Counted from the first letter of the stretch, positions 22,501 to 33,371 are shown. The stretch is 64,000 nucleotides of DNA from Corylus avellana (GCF_901000735.1 NC_081542.1:25373093-25437092); one strand, 5' to 3'. A program made the numbers and translations. Notes: a model not told the origin generated them from the letters alone.

Positions 22501-23637
22501 AATCATAGAGATAGTATTGCGTTGCTTTCGTTGCGTGGCGCACGCATGAAAGAACTTTGTATTACGATCTCCATTAAGAAGCCAACTCTCCTTTGCTCTT
22601 TGCTTCCATTTTGTGTCTTCTTGTTCAAGAAGCCCATTCACTTCCTCCTTGAGAATTTTTTCTGCCTCCATAGTTGTGTTTCCCTCCTTCTCTTGTAAAA
22701 TTTCCAGTTCCTTCGTTTTTGTCCGGATTAGCTCCTCTGTTGCAGTAACCGTTTTTTTCACCCAACGTAAGATGGTGCGTTGGCATGCGTTGAGCTTTGC
22801 TTGTACAGTTTGTTGAGGGTTCTCTCGTTGTGGACCCGAGATCCAGCCGTTTCCCACCTCCTGTTGAAAGCCTGGGTATGACGCCCAACTTGCTTCAACT
22901 CTGAAAAGCCGACCCTTACTTCTCCTAGAAAAATCAGCATCAAGCCGAAGAAGGAGTGGGTTATGGTCCGAGTTCCGACGAGCCAGCACCTCTACTTCTG
23001 CATTTGTGAAATTTGAGAGCCACTCCGGATTCCCAACTGCTCTGTCCAGCCGCTCTTGTGTAAAGGCATCATCCGGTCTACCATTCGACCATGTAAATAA
23101 TGGCCCTTTGAACCCCAGATCACTCAACATGCAGTCTTCCAAAGCTTTCTGAAAATCAGCCAATTGTCTACTGGTTTTGGAAATAGCCCCCCGTTGCTCT
23201 GAAAAACTGACAATCTCGTTGAAATCGCCCATACATAACCAAGGAATAGGGGCCAAAGTGGATAAGTGTCGGAGAAGACCCCAAGCTTCTTTTCTTTTGG
23301 CGTCTTCGGGATGGCCATAAAATCCTGTAAATTTCCACTCCGCCCCATTCACCGTCGAACGTATAATAGCATTAATATGTCTCCGACTGTAGTTTTGTAT
23401 TTCAACACTAAAGTTATTATTCCAAAAAAGAATCAAGCCTCCGCTTTTTCCAACACTGTCTACTACAAACATATTTTGCATCCCTAGCTTGACTCGCAAA
23501 AATTCTAAATTCTTGTCATGCGCCTTGGTTTCCATGAGGAAAACCACCGTGGGTTTCTTTTCCTTCACCATCTGATGAAGGTCTCGAACTGTTCGAGGGT
23601 TCCCAAGCCCTCGACAGTTCCAACTTAGGAGACTCAT
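19513..23637 (-). CDS. LINE ORF2: endonuclease, reverse transcriptase, zf-RVT, RNase H
   Basis: The 1374-residue polyprotein has no stop. Residues ~1-230 are the APE-type endonuclease (SWNCRGLGN, FLMETKAHD, GDFNEI, SDHNPL) that would nick the target. Residues ~450-720 are the reverse transcriptase, with KLDMSKAYDRVEW near 585 and the catalytic FADDSLLF near 690. Residues ~1040-1115 are the zinc-binding RT-associated domain (CPIC ... HIIWSC). Residues ~1215-1350 are an RNase H (VNWDAA, FEGDALTV, ANSAAHTLAKEA). RNase H at the C-terminus is known from many plant L1 lineages. Its ATG (23635-23637) overlaps the ORF1 stop as ATGA, which suggests translation by termination and reinitiation. It acts with ORF1 in target-primed reverse transcription. 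Confidence 0.96.
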   Translation of the reverse strand: MSLLSWNCRGLGNPRTVRDLHQMVKEKKPTVVFLMETKAHDKNLEFLRVKLGMQNMFVVDSVGKSGGLILFWNNNFSVEIQNYSRRHINAIIRSTVNGAEWKFTGFYGHPEDAKRKEAWGLLRHLSTLAPIPWLCMGDFNEIVSFSEQRGAISKTSRQLADFQKALEDCMLSDLGFKGPLFTWSNGRPDDAFTQERLDRAVGNPEWLSNFTNAEVEVLARRNSDHNPLLLRLDADFSRRSKGRLFRVEASWASYPGFQQEVGNGWISGPQRENPQQTVQAKLNACQRTILRWVKKTVTATEELIRTKTKELEILQEKEGNTTMEAEKILKEEVNGLLEQEDTKWKQRAKESWLLNGDRNTKFFHACATQRKQRNTISMIVDGHGQEWTTTEGIELAFVNFYKELFTSAKPQSIDECIAAVEPKITPGMENALLADFTREEVAAALKQMDPMKTPGPDGYTAGFYQQHWSTVGSEVCEAVLHFLQFSAMEPDINSTLIALIPKNNNPRTVSDYRPISLCNVLYKIISKVLANRLKKVLPHVISPFQSAFLPGRLIIDNILAAYETLHSMHTRMWSKVGYMGIKLDMSKAYDRVEWSFLESVMKKLGFPARWVNLIMECVRTVNYRIIVNGHPVGHIIPERGLRQGDPLSPYLFLICAEALSSMLCRAEESGIITGVPTSKNGPRISHLFFADDSLLFCKANSVEWRRLTKLLDKYEAASGQKLNKDKTSLFFSRNTSPEKRAEITQLSGLQVTQKYDKYLGLPTLVGKSRSKAFKSIKDRVWDRLHNWKVNFLSQAGKEILLKAVVQAIPTYCMSVFLLPVTLCRDINRLMQRFWWGHKENTSKIHWMSWERMGCSKAKGGLGFRDLVLFNKALLAKQLWRLSQHPESLVARVFKAKYYPSTTVMEGQVGKRPSLAWRSIFSARGIIKKGSIWRVGNGKDIRVWGDCWLPKPTTFSVQSTRNHLPANTRVCDLIDGNSGSWKNALISENFTDEEAALIKSIPLSPLLPNDKLIWRCTTNGLFSVRSAYHVAVDWQAEGCGGPSTLGAGREIWKVCWKLNVPNAAKMFVWRACHNLLPTRANLFKRKVINSPLCPICTLEEESVEHIIWSCPSATDVWSCGPIKLQKSTCGAKDFAMLFEEMLGRYDMPELELFAVVAKRVWKRRNNVVHGGDFEDPTKVFSIAAAGLEHFQIVNAQPLGINQEIQPVQTITWQPPPVNMVKVNWDAAIAQRNSCVGIGIIARDATGQFLAACGIKKKIIEDPTVAEAYAAIHAVLFAKEMGFENVMFEGDALTVVKAINSDGICESSYGHFVEDVKSFRREFTRSSFTHVLRGANSAAHTLAKEACTHVTNFHWWHYIPPCIGDIVRKEETALLS

Positions 23638-25325
23638 AAGTGGTGGTGGGGCTGTTTAACAGCCTCCACCAAAGCTTCATTTTCAAAGAATTCCACTGCT
23701 CCCTCCTTCTTATTCCTTTTTTCTACATTCCGATATAACTCCCCCCCACTCTCCAAATTTTTTCGTTTGCCCAATCCATTATCCCCCACACCACTGCTAT
23801 CATCCGTAGAGCGATGTTCCTTCTGTATACACCTAGGAGTTTTCATCTTTCTGTTTTTTGGAGATACCACTTGAGGACCACCCTGCACCTTGGACTTTCC
23901 AAAAACAAATGTTGGAGACTTTTCATTTTGGCCCACAAGTGGATTGGGCCTCCTACTGTCAGCTACCTCCCCTTCTCGCATATCATCCAGGTCTGCACTT
24001 TTGTCAACAGCTGCCCATACCATCTTTTCCTTTATGGAATCCCATTGGCCCACGTATATATTTTTAGTCCCTCCTAGGCCATGCTCATTTATGGGTTGAC
24101 TCCTCTGCATGGCTCCCAGATCTTTTGCATTAACACTCTTTCCCCCATTAGAGCCAAAAATGACATCCCCATTTATTTCTCCCGAATCTCCACCCTCATC
24201 CCATAACTGTAAGCGCCCCCGAGTTTCCTTATTGATCACCCCCCCAGAATGGCCAAAATTGATACCATCATAATTCTCTCCCAAATCTCCTCCCTCAATA
24301 TTTTCCTCATCCCGTAAATTCAGCCTCCCTTGATTTGCGCTCCTGAAAATAGGGCTGGCCGTAGGATTATGATTCAGTGATTTTCCGGTGCTGCTCCTCA
24401 CCGGAGTTTGAGAGTTCTCCGATGATCTTCCACCCGGTGGGTCCTTTTCCGTTTCCTCCTCCCTCCTCCGATTATACCTGCTGTTTTGCCCCTGACCTCC
24501 ATAGCCATTTCCTGCTAGACCTCCGAATCTTTTGCTTTCCCCCGAAGCCCATCCGCCACCCCTCCCATATCTCCTTTTCGGTGATGGGACTCTAAGCCAA
24601 GGTCCAAATTCAGGTTTTTTTTCCCTTCCATTGATTCTCCGGCCAGCAACTCCTCCACATCCATTCTTTCCATGCATTATTACCCCACAAGTATAGCAAT
24701 AACGAGGGATCTTTTCATATTGAAAAGCAATCCATATGGATTTCCCCCTGAGATTAATGGTTCTACCTCGTGAGAGTGGTTTTGAAAGGTCCAGACGAAT
24801 CCGAACCCTCAGAAACTCCCCCCAGCCCACTCCTTCTTCAGTGACGTCGATATCCTCAACCTCCCCCACCGAAGCTCCAATCTTACGTCCCACATCTCTG
24901 CCCATACAAGACAGTGGAAGCCCAAACATACGTACCCAGAACGAAGCCTTATCAAACTCCAATTCAAAAGGCGACGTCACTCCGTCATAATCCATTATGG
25001 CAAAGAGATGATCATCAAAATTCCACGGTCGGCCTTCCAAAATCCGAATTTTGTCACATTCATTCCCAAATTCAATTAGGAATAGATTTGCACCCAGAGT
25101 CTTGAACGAGACCCTGTCTGTTGTATGCCAAGCCCGGATCAATGGTGTTTTGATAATATCTTTCCCCACTACCCGATCTGCTAGCAATTTCCCAACAACA
25201 CAAGAAACACCCCGAGCAGCAAGGGGGGCTAACTCAGATTCCCCAATGGCCAAATCTGCTCCTTCTTCCTCCATTAGAGTGAGATTCTCCCAAAGCCGAG
25301 ACAGTTCCTCTGCTGTTGTCCCCAT
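23634..25325 (-). CDS. LINE ORF1: DUF4283 plus CCHC zinc knuckle RNA-binding protein
   Basis: The 563-residue protein has an N-terminal DUF4283-type domain (about residues 35-190; FLIEFGNECDKIRILEGRPW, FWVRMFGLPL). A CX2CX4HX4C zinc knuckle (CYTCGVIMHGKNGC) lies near residues 210-225, and a long polar, disordered tail rich in Gly, Asn and Arg follows. Plant L1 ORF1 proteins of this type bind element RNA and form the RNP; this is family knowledge. No frameshift or stop is present. The TGA stop overlaps the ORF2 start codon. A DUF4283-zf-CCHC gene alone could be mistaken for a host gene, but the position directly upstream of ORF2 inside one TSD pair settles it. Confidence 0.94.
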   Translation of the reverse strand: MGTTAEELSRLWENLTLMEEEGADLAIGESELAPLAARGVSCVVGKLLADRVVGKDIIKTPLIRAWHTTDRVSFKTLGANLFLIEFGNECDKIRILEGRPWNFDDHLFAIMDYDGVTSPFELEFDKASFWVRMFGLPLSCMGRDVGRKIGASVGEVEDIDVTEEGVGWGEFLRVRIRLDLSKPLSRGRTINLRGKSIWIAFQYEKIPRYCYTCGVIMHGKNGCGGVAGRRINGREKKPEFGPWLRVPSPKRRYGRGGGWASGESKRFGGLAGNGYGGQGQNSRYNRRREEETEKDPPGGRSSENSQTPVRSSTGKSLNHNPTASPIFRSANQGRLNLRDEENIEGGDLGENYDGINFGHSGGVINKETRGRLQLWDEGGDSGEINGDVIFGSNGGKSVNAKDLGAMQRSQPINEHGLGGTKNIYVGQWDSIKEKMVWAAVDKSADLDDMREGEVADSRRPNPLVGQNEKSPTFVFGKSKVQGGPQVVSPKNRKMKTPRCIQKEHRSTDDSSGVGDNGLGKRKNLESGGELYRNVEKRNKKEGAVEFFENEALVEAVKQPHHHL

Positions 25326-25462
25326 CCTGCCTGCGCGTTACTCCTCCGCTTCCAAGAATGGCCACACGTATCTGGACGGAAGATTCAGACTCCACCCTAG
25401 TCACGGGGGATAGAAAAGCTTCACCTCCAGTCACCGACAGAGAGACCCTAGAGAGAAGACTC

Positions 25463-25478
25463 CATTTATTATCATTCT
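25463..25478. repeat. 16-bp TSD of the full-length LINE (5' side)
   Basis: Exact second copy of 19448-19463. Confidence 0.92.
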
Positions 25479-27386
25479 ACTAACCTAGGAACCTAAACAT
25501 TGATTTTTGATAAATTCAAACATGTTGAATGCATGACATTTGTAACTTATTAAATCAGTTTGAAGGAAATTTCCTACAAATTAATTTGAAGGAAATTTGT
25601 GTCAGTTCAAAAAGCTTAATTTATTCTTAATTAAAGGAATTCTTGTACTTGTAAACAGCTTTATCCTTATTTAATTAATGAAAGTCAAAGGAATAAGCAT
25701 GTATACATTAATTCTGTCAGTAATGGAAGAAAGTTGACTGCATGAATGAAATGACAAACCTCTAATTGCAAGTTAATTAAGCCTATGGCCTAATCCTGTA
25801 TATGCCAATTGCCAGGTGGATATTTTAAAGAAAGACAAAACAGAAATTAAGATACAATTCAATCATTTAATTAACCTCTGTTTCTTTCTATACATGTAAA
25901 ATATTTTAAATATTTTTCAATTTGGAAATGCAATTGAAAATTGTTAGTTAGTCAAACGAAAAGTTTTTCATGATCATCAATAGAAAATTATTTATGGAGG
26001 CAGAATATATATCATGACTTAAGCTTTACGTACCGAAGTGTTAGCATGTTTTTTTGTGTATATATTTTTTTTCCTTTCTTTTATATTTTAAGACAAATAC
26101 AATAATAAATAACTCAAAATACAAAAACAATTTTTATGTTATATTAAAACATTTTTCTAAACAAAAAAACCAAACACTCCTCCTAAACACATTAACAAAC
26201 GGACGGGGATCCTCTACAATTCCCTTGCCTATAATATATAACCTTGCAAGGATAATTATGTTTAATTCAAACAAATTAAGTTGAATCATAATTTTTATAG
26301 AATGCCTCGGGTGGGATGTTCATTTTGGCTAACCTAAAACCCTCGATCGCAACCTTGATCGTTGTGAAACCTTAGTTCGCGTTTGAAACGAGATTAATAA
26401 GTCCTATTCAATCAAGACAACCGAACCGTACTTAGTTTAATTGTTTTCTTAACCAACTTACTCCAAAAACCCCAGTTTTCTCCACATCTATATAAAGGCG
26501 ATTCAGCCTGAATTTTCATTGTAGAGGCAGTACTTAAACTTTGTTCCTTTAGAGATTGTAAACAATATTCACAAGCATTAACTTAACTATCAAATATCTC
26601 TTTATGCCTCATTAAACCACATAAAAACCTTCATCCATTGGAACTACTGTGATAAAAGACAAACAGAACATTTGTTTGTGTACAAGTCGATTAGTTTCAA
26701 CTTTAAAGTTTTGTAAGTATAAATCGATTGTAATTGTTTCGATAGTAGATAAGTTTCTTGAAGTTGGCTACCGCTGAAATGGTTTAACTTCTTAAGAGTT
26801 CTTAAAAAAGCTTCCATTCCATCATGCACCAAAATTGTTGTGTCAAATTTATTTAATACTTTATTTAATTATGGTGATTCTAATTTTGGCTTGGAAATGT
26901 TATTCGGTTAAAAACACCTATTAACCCCCTCTAGGTGCTGCTTGAGGTCTTCAGGCGTTTTTCAATGTACGTATGTAGTTGATGAGACACATTTTACAAT
27001 CGATCACTACAAAAAAAAGGTCACAATTTGATCATTTTATTCTTTTAAAGTTAACGCGACATTACAACTTTTAAAATCATAATTTAATACAAAAAAAAAT
27101 TTAATAGTAACTGATCACAAATATAATAATAATAATTTTAAAAACTATGTTAACTTTGAAATAATAAAAAGAAGATAAGAATATAGTATTTAACATTACT
27201 CTTAATTATTACATAATAAATTAAGATAATCATTATCTGACATATTAATTAGAACAACTTAAAGAAAACCATTTATTTCTCTTCTATATATGCATCACTA
27301 GCCAAACCAAGAAAACCCATAATCTCTTTCTCTATTTTCTTCTACTACCATTTTTTTTGTTTTTGAATAATATATTTTTTATAATT
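25479..27386. other. AT-rich intergenic DNA with an LTR-like stretch
   Basis: I find no gene. At about 26300-26950 there is an LTR-like stretch: a TATA-like ctatataaagg, a moderate-GC leader, and an end near ttaaccccctctaggtgctg, which resembles an LTR/flank junction of copia-type elements. The open frames here are short and without recognisable domains. Confidence 0.4.
27285..27291 (+). promoter_or_regulatory. Putative TATA box of the AGL62-like gene
   Basis: TATATAT lies 102 nt upstream of the ATG at 27387; a plausible spacing for a short 5' UTR. Confidence 0.4.
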
Positions 27387-28010
27387 ATGGAAAAGGAAAG
27401 CAAGAAGACTAAGGGAAGGCAGAAGATTGCGATGAAGAAGATAGAGAATTTAGATGATCGGCTAATCACTTTCTCAAAACGCCGATCTGGTATTTACAAA
27501 AAAGCCAGTGAGTTGGCCACCCTTTGCGGCGCCCAGGTTGCCGTGGTGGTTTTCTCACCCTCCGGCAAACCCTTTTCATTTGGCCACCCATCTGTCGAGT
27601 CGGTGGCCAACCGCTTCCTGCAAAAAATCTCACCGGAATCCGGTGACACAACCCACCCGCTCGTGGAGGCTCACAGGCGGTTGAGAATAAGCGAGCTCAA
27701 CCAGAACTACTGTGAGCTCGTCAGCCAGCTGGAAGCTGAGAGGGAGAGAGGGAAGGTGCTGCAGAAGTTGACAAAGGCAAGGGAAAGCAAAGGGTGGTGG
27801 GAGGCTCCTGCTGAGAAGCTTAGCTTTCAAGAGCTGCAAGAGATGAACAAGTCGTTCGAGGAACTCCACCGGAATCTGTGCAGCCGTATGAAGGAGAAGA
27901 TTGCTGCTGGCCATGCCGGGGCATCTTCGTCCTTTCATGCTGGAACTACTCATGATCATCATCTTTCTGCATTTCCTGCTAGCTTTGGCTATGGAGGAAA
28001 GCACTTCTGA
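27387..28010 (+). CDS. AGL62-like type I (M-alpha) MADS-box transcription factor, intact
   Basis: The intronless gene encodes 207 residues from the ATG at 27387. I prefer this start to the in-frame one at 27357 because the upstream residues are hydrophobic leader-like and the family begins a few residues before GRQKI. The MADS domain spans about residues 9-68 ([53 protein letters not shown]). A coiled coil follows ([20 protein letters not shown] and on), then a His/Ser-rich tail ending GGKHF. AGL62-type proteins work in the nucleus, usually as heterodimers with other type I MADS proteins, in endosperm development (Arabidopsis knowledge). It is the best-preserved relative of the damaged gene in block A. 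The exact orthologue cannot be fixed without a tree. Confidence 0.93.
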   Translation: MEKESKKTKGRQKIAMKKIENLDDRLITFSKRRSGIYKKASELATLCGAQVAVVVFSPSGKPFSFGHPSVESVANRFLQKISPESGDTTHPLVEAHRRLRISELNQNYCELVSQLEAERERGKVLQKLTKARESKGWWEAPAEKLSFQELQEMNKSFEELHRNLCSRMKEKIAAGHAGASSSFHAGTTHDHHLSAFPASFGYGGKHF

Positions 28011-30177
28011 ATGAAACAGAGACCTCTAGGGTTGTTCTGTGATATTGCTTTAGCTTTTTATCCAAATTAAGAAGAACATTGAAGGTCCTTTTTTTTTTTT
28101 TTTTTTTTGGTATGGGGATTAATATGGGAATATTTGTCAAGGATCTAATGATTTGTTCATATAATTAGTTGTGAAGTTTTTTACATCTGTGATACTCAAA
28201 AAACCTAACCATTTCGTCATGTCTAATTAATATTATGACAAACTAGATTAAGAAATATGGGTTTCAATTCAGGAAAACAAAACAAAAGAGTAAGGATACA
28301 GGCACATTTTTATCTCATACAGATAACTATTTCATAATACTGAGGTGTCGGTCTCAATTATTCATTAAGTTTTTTTTTTTTAATAGTAACTGAACCGAAG
28401 TTGATTGGGAGTACCATATAAAAATTGTAAATTGTAATTAGATAATTGTGAGATAAAAATGTAGTTTATAATATTAGCCAAACAAAAATCCAAAGTAAGG
28501 AGTAACTTAATCTTATTTCACTAACGGACATGGATAGTTATAATTTAAATCCATAATCAAGAATAACCCGAGTGAAATTTAAAGCATCATAACATAGATA
28601 GATCACTAAATGTTAAGATGAAAGACCAGTCACCAAAATAAGTTACAAACCAAATCTAATTATTTTGAACATAATTAAAGCCTACATTTAACCAGATAAA
28701 ACATAAAAACGATCTCAATCATATTCTAACGAGCTCCATCGGCAATTCTCATGTGGTTAGGTCAACATTAAGACATGAGTTCAACTTCCGCAATGAAAGT
28801 CCTCATGCCTGATTAGAGTAAACCATCTCTTTATATTACAATCGATGTTATCCTATATAACTATACAAGAGTTTGGCTATGATTGAAGAAAAACAGTTAA
28901 TCATAGAATGAGCTGCTCACCCTTGGAATTGTTTCATAATTGGTGACTTTGGATCATTATCTTCACCGGCACTGGTTTGAGCAGGTGTGTGTGGCACAAT
29001 ATTCAGAACCATTTAAAATTAAGTAATATTATTTAGTAGATTGTTATTATTATGTTAGAAAATGATTTCTAGAATAATTAATAAAGTAAGAAATAGGTCA
29101 ACAATGAGTAAGAAAAATCATGAGATCAATCGATAACCTTTTTGGATTGTAATAATAAATTAATAACTTAAATTTCATGCCCTCTAATAAGAAGTTGACA
29201 TCTCAACTTGGAACAAGAAAATTAAATTCGGCCTAGGCAGTAGATAATACAAAAAGAGCATATTTGCTCTGCTCTTAGGGAGAGAGAGAGACAGAGAGAG
29301 ATGCAGATCAAAGAGAACTTATCGGCGTGGCAGAGGCGTGATGGGTGGTTAACGTAAAAGGTAGAAGAAGAGGGTTTTTTATTTTTTATTTTTTATTTTA
29401 TTTTTTTTTAAGATGAGGTGTCAACCTCTTATTGAAGGCGGAAATACACAAAAGTCTTAGTTTATGCCAAGAGTCAAAGACCTTATAAAAATTATTCTCT
29501 CTCTAATAGGAATGCAAGTTTTGTTAACTTTGAGTTTCAACTCGATCTTAATTTCCATCATCATCCTAATGTAGAAAAAAGGTGCACTCTCGTGGTGCTA
29601 CCATGGGGTCATTTAACATGGTTGTACGTGCCTAAACAATTAAGGCCACCTAAAACCCTTAAATGATGTTACAAAAATCCCATAAGTAATATTAATTTGC
29701 TTCCAAACAAGATTATTGAGTCATATTGACTAACTATTTTTTGAAATCATTCAAAATTAGAAAGGACAAAACTCCCTTATAAAAGCAGCAATTTAAAAAT
29801 GGGAAATACTTTTTCTTTGGTGAGATTGTACTCAGCCTTTCCTTGCCAATTAAGAGTTGCCACGACCAATTCATTAGTTGCTAATTAACATTAACTCTGA
29901 CAAATCACCTTCTGTTTTGCTATATTTTCCTTTTTTCTTTTCTTTTCTTTTTCTTTTTTCAATGGACCAAACACTTCTATGTAGAGATCAATCAACTCGT
30001 TCCCATTAAAGGACATCTAGCATAAACGTGTTTTTATAAAAAAAAATATTTTGTATTACAAGTAGGGTTTTGCGATTTGATTTATTTGTTAATTAATTTA
30101 TTTAAAACGAGAGAAATTCAAACCGAATATAGAAAACAAAAATACATTACGTTGGCAAACATAGCCTTACATTCTAG
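28011..30177. other. Intergenic DNA without recognisable gene
   Basis: AT-rich, with homopolymer runs (28089-28109) and a GA-rich stretch (29279-29302). I see no conserved domain and no TSD-flanked element. Confidence 0.6.
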
Positions 30178-31147
30178 CTGTTCATTATAAATATTGGAAG
30201 GCTAAGATATATAGCGCAACATTGTCCAAATTTATAAAAAGAATGTGCTAAAAAAAAACAATAAGAAAATGGGTGGTCAACTATTCCATCAACTGTTTCG
30301 AGGGTAGCTGGCCACCAAGCAGCTAATGGGGATGGCTGACCACCCCTAAATAGTTCTTGGAGGCCAGTGGTTGTCTACCCAAATGCAAATTTTGAACTAA
30401 TTAACCATCCTAAAGCAGTAAAAGGTGGCAGACCACCCCTAAATGTGCTTATGGGTGGTTTGGCCACCCCAGAATTTATTTTGGGATGGTCAGCCACCCA
30501 CGTGCATCATAAACGAACGATAATTGTTGGTCATGCAATACCTATGACCTATATCCTAAGTATTGCAAGAATAAAAAATGTTCGTCTTTCAACTGTTTTC
30601 TAATTATTTTGTACAACTTTGGACATTTGTTGACATATGATTGGGATATGTTAAAAATTTTTTTTTTTAGTGGCTAATTTGTTTCCAACCACGTACACCA
30701 ACACATGTCAAAAGTTGTAAAATAGTAATAAGTGCCACATTACTCCTTAAACAAATTCTAAAACCAATGGTAGCCAATATTGACAATCTTTTGAAAAGGG
30801 ATATCTGTATAGCTTGAGATTTAATTTCTTTCCAAAATCTGGTATATATGGTGAATTAAAATTAAAGTATGCCAAGAAAAGGGTTAAAGTTTTATAATAT
30901 AGTAGCAGTCGCACAAAATAGGAAAGATAGTCATAAGCTTTCCATATGTAGTAACATTAATGGAGAATCAAATGTAGAAACAACAATAAAGGAAAACAAA
31001 AAAAAAAAAATATTAGAAACACTTAGCCCTCCTCTTTGTGCCTGTACAATCAACTCATATACATACAGCTTCACTCTCCATTCTCCTTTAATTTTCAAAT
31101 CAATAACAACATAAGTTCACCCCTCTTCTGGTGGAAGATACTCAAAA

Positions 31148-31702
31148 ATGGGTCGGCGAAAGATCGAGATGAAGATGGTGAAGGACAGCAGCTCCAGGCA
31201 GGTCACCTTCTCGAAGCGCCGGACCGGCCTTTTTAAGAAAGGAAACGAGCTTGCTACGTTGTGCGGCGCGGAAGTTGCCATGGTAGTCTTCTCCCCGGGA
31301 GGCAAGCCATTCTCATTCGGCCACCCAAGCGTTGACTCAGTTGCAAACAGGTTTCAAAATCAGGACCTAGAACCAAATAACGGTAATGTCGGTGGTTCTT
31401 CAAAGGATGCGAAGGTGGATAAGCTTAATCGGCAACTTATTGGCCTGATTAAGCAGCTCCAAGCGGAAAAGAAGAGGGGAGAGATGCTGGAGAAGGCAAT
31501 GAAAGCAAAAGGGCAACCCAAATGTAAAGCACAGATCAATGAGCTCAGCCTTCATGAGCTTGAAAAGTTGAAGGGATCACTTGAGGAGCTCCGTGGAAAT
31601 CTAAAAGCACGAGTCAGTGAGATGGAGGCATCATCTTCGTTGCTTCTCCTGGCAAAGAAACCTACCCGAGAAGATGACAAGCAAGTTACTAAAAAAGGTT
31701 GA
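31148..31702 (+). CDS. AGL62-like type I (M-alpha) MADS-box protein, second type
   Basis: The 184-residue intronless gene starts [20 protein letters not shown], so the MADS domain begins at residue 2 and runs to about 60 ([40 protein letters not shown]). A coiled coil follows at about 88-120 ([20 protein letters not shown]), then a second helical stretch ([20 protein letters not shown]). The tail ends in a lysine-rich stretch. It differs from the 27387 gene (SSRQVT instead of NLDDRLIT; shorter leader), so the two are separate paralogues about 3.1 kb apart in the same orientation. Nuclear transcription factor by family. A near-identical copy lies at 34343-34876. Confidence 0.92.
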   Translation: MGRRKIEMKMVKDSSSRQVTFSKRRTGLFKKGNELATLCGAEVAMVVFSPGGKPFSFGHPSVDSVANRFQNQDLEPNNGNVGGSSKDAKVDKLNRQLIGLIKQLQAEKKRGEMLEKAMKAKGQPKCKAQINELSLHELEKLKGSLEELRGNLKARVSEMEASSSLLLLAKKPTREDDKQVTKKG

Positions 31703-32715
31703 GTCTTGTATTTGGACCATATATTCTATAATATATGGTTAATCTGTTGCTTGAAAGAACTCCAATTAAATGTGATTCATCTAACAAAAAAACTTCCAAA
31801 TGTGTGCTAAAATATGTATCAAAATGGCTGTTATTAGTGGTAATATTTGTCCATTTCTTTTTTGGGATGAATAATATTTGTGTATATTTCATTGTCTTCA
31901 CCACTTGAGTGGAAGTTATACGTGCAAAAGCACTTATGTAGACGCGCGTATGTCATTATGATGTTCCTCTTGCGCCATTTCAAAACCGATGAAGCTTTAA
32001 AATTACTATTTAATTTGTAATAGATTATTATTAAATTTTAATTTAATTATAATTTTGAAAGTCACATTAATTTTGAAACGATGCAAGAGGAACATAAGGA
32101 TGACATTTAATATTACTTGAGAGGTAAATATAGAGTAATTTTACAAGTCATTTTTGTGTCTCTCCAAAAATAAGGTGTCTTTCAAAATTATCATTGGATC
32201 AAAATTCAATAGTAATCAATCACAAGCCCAATGGTGATCTTAATTAAGTTTCGTATCATCCTTGTAGCGACACAAGAGAGACTTATAACATTACTTATAA
32301 ATACAAGTCTGCATGTATGCAAAATTAAATTTGAAAGATGTGGTTTGTGTGTGATAATTCTTTTCAAGAGGTGTTTTTTGTGTTTTGGTTAAGAAAACGT
32401 TTTGACGTAACATCAAGATAAAAGGAGTTTGGCCTTTTTTGTGTATATTTTTTTGAAAAAAAAAAAAAAAAAAGTTATTTATTAATGTTTTGATTGTTTA
32501 GGAAAAAAAAAAAAAAAAAGTTCTCCAACCCAATTAAAATAGTGCTACGTATCTATAAACATTTAAAAGGCATATTAAATTCAATCTAAGTTAGTAAACT
32601 GCTATTAATGAGGTTAAGAATTTAATGTACATTTTAAATATTTATAGATACTTGACACTATTTTACATGGGTTTGAGGATATTTATTCTAGACTGGTTTG
32701 AAGGAAATTTCTGTC

Positions 32716-32716
<1 letters not shown>

Positions 32717-32751
<35 letters not shown>
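32717..32751. repeat. TA microsatellite
   Basis: About 16 TA units. The matching site in block M copy 2 (near 35919-35938) has only about 10. Confidence 0.9.
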
Positions 32752-32755
<4 letters not shown>

Positions 32756-33045
32756 AGAATGAAAACGGAAAACAATTATGTTGTTTTTTATAGTTGTTAT
32801 CCTAGGACGTGCTTGATTACAAAGTTTAGACTTTCTTGACAAAAAGTGTGACCAAACTCATGTAGAGCTGTTCGCTTTGACCAGCTAGCACACATTATTT
32901 AGGATGCTGCTGTAATGTCTATTAGTTTTTGTGAAAATTTTTAAAAAATTAACAAATACTATAATATTAAATATTATAATTAACTTAACAAATACTATAA
33001 TATTAAATATTATTAACCTAATAAAATGAAGATGTAGTATTTAAT

Positions 33046-33271
33046 AGGGTTAAATACTACTAAATTAGTCCCTGCGGTTTCACAACTTTATTTTTTCTCC
33101 CCTAGGGTTTCATTTTTATCACAGGAGGTCCCTGTGGTTTTGATAAGTGACCAAATTAGTCCATCCGTTAGTTGACTGTACGGACTGACACGTGGACCAA
33201 TCAGACGTCGACACGTGGCACATATATTAATTTTTTTTAATTAAAAAAATGTTTTTTTTTTAAATTAAAAA
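33046..33271. mobile_element. MULE-like/MITE terminal fragment at contig end
   Basis: Starting agggttaaatac and carrying the 'aaattagtccctgcggtttcac' type of terminus, this sequence replaces the block M continuation directly after gtatttaat. Copy 2 keeps that site (36229-36237) without the insert. The far end is lost in the gap. Superfamily is inferred from terminal style. Confidence 0.45.
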
Positions 33272-33371
33272 NNNNNNNNNNNNNNNNNNNNNNNNNNNNN
33301 NNNNNNNNNNNNNNNNNNNNNNNNNNNNNNNNNNNNNNNNNNNNNNNNNNNNNNNNNNNNNNNNNNNNNNN
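33272..33371. other. Assembly gap, 100 N
   Basis: 100 N between the two copies of block M. Confidence 0.99.

Larger units (their letters stand above)
19464..25462 (-). mobile_element. Full-length L1-type LINE, both ORFs intact
   Basis: This 5999-bp element has a 137-nt 5' leader (25326-25462), ORF1, ORF2, a ~50-nt 3' UTR and a short A tail (T run at 19464-19470 on plus), flanked by perfect 16-bp TSDs. The last bases before the tail can pair as a small hairpin (TGAATA ... TATTCA, 19471-19495). Intact ORFs and an unmutated TSD indicate recent insertion and possible competence. Contig 2 ends exactly at this insertion site. Confidence 0.95.
30178..33045. repeat. Duplicated block M, copy 1 (end of contig 3)
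   Basis: This block matches 33372-36237 across the gap at about 98-99% by eye, with scattered substitutions, small indels and a different TA-repeat length. It contains a complete MADS gene and its flanks, including the GGGTGG-rich stretch near 30280-30510. Confidence 0.93.

Noticed and set aside
23634..25325. DUF4283/zinc-knuckle protein as a host gene
   Set aside because: Within the LINE TSD pair and overlapping ORF2 by ATGA, so it is LINE ORF1.
30280..30603. 78-codon ORF in the GGGTGG/CCACCC-rich stretch
   Set aside because: Repeat-like composition; same in both block M copies only because the block is duplicated; no domain.
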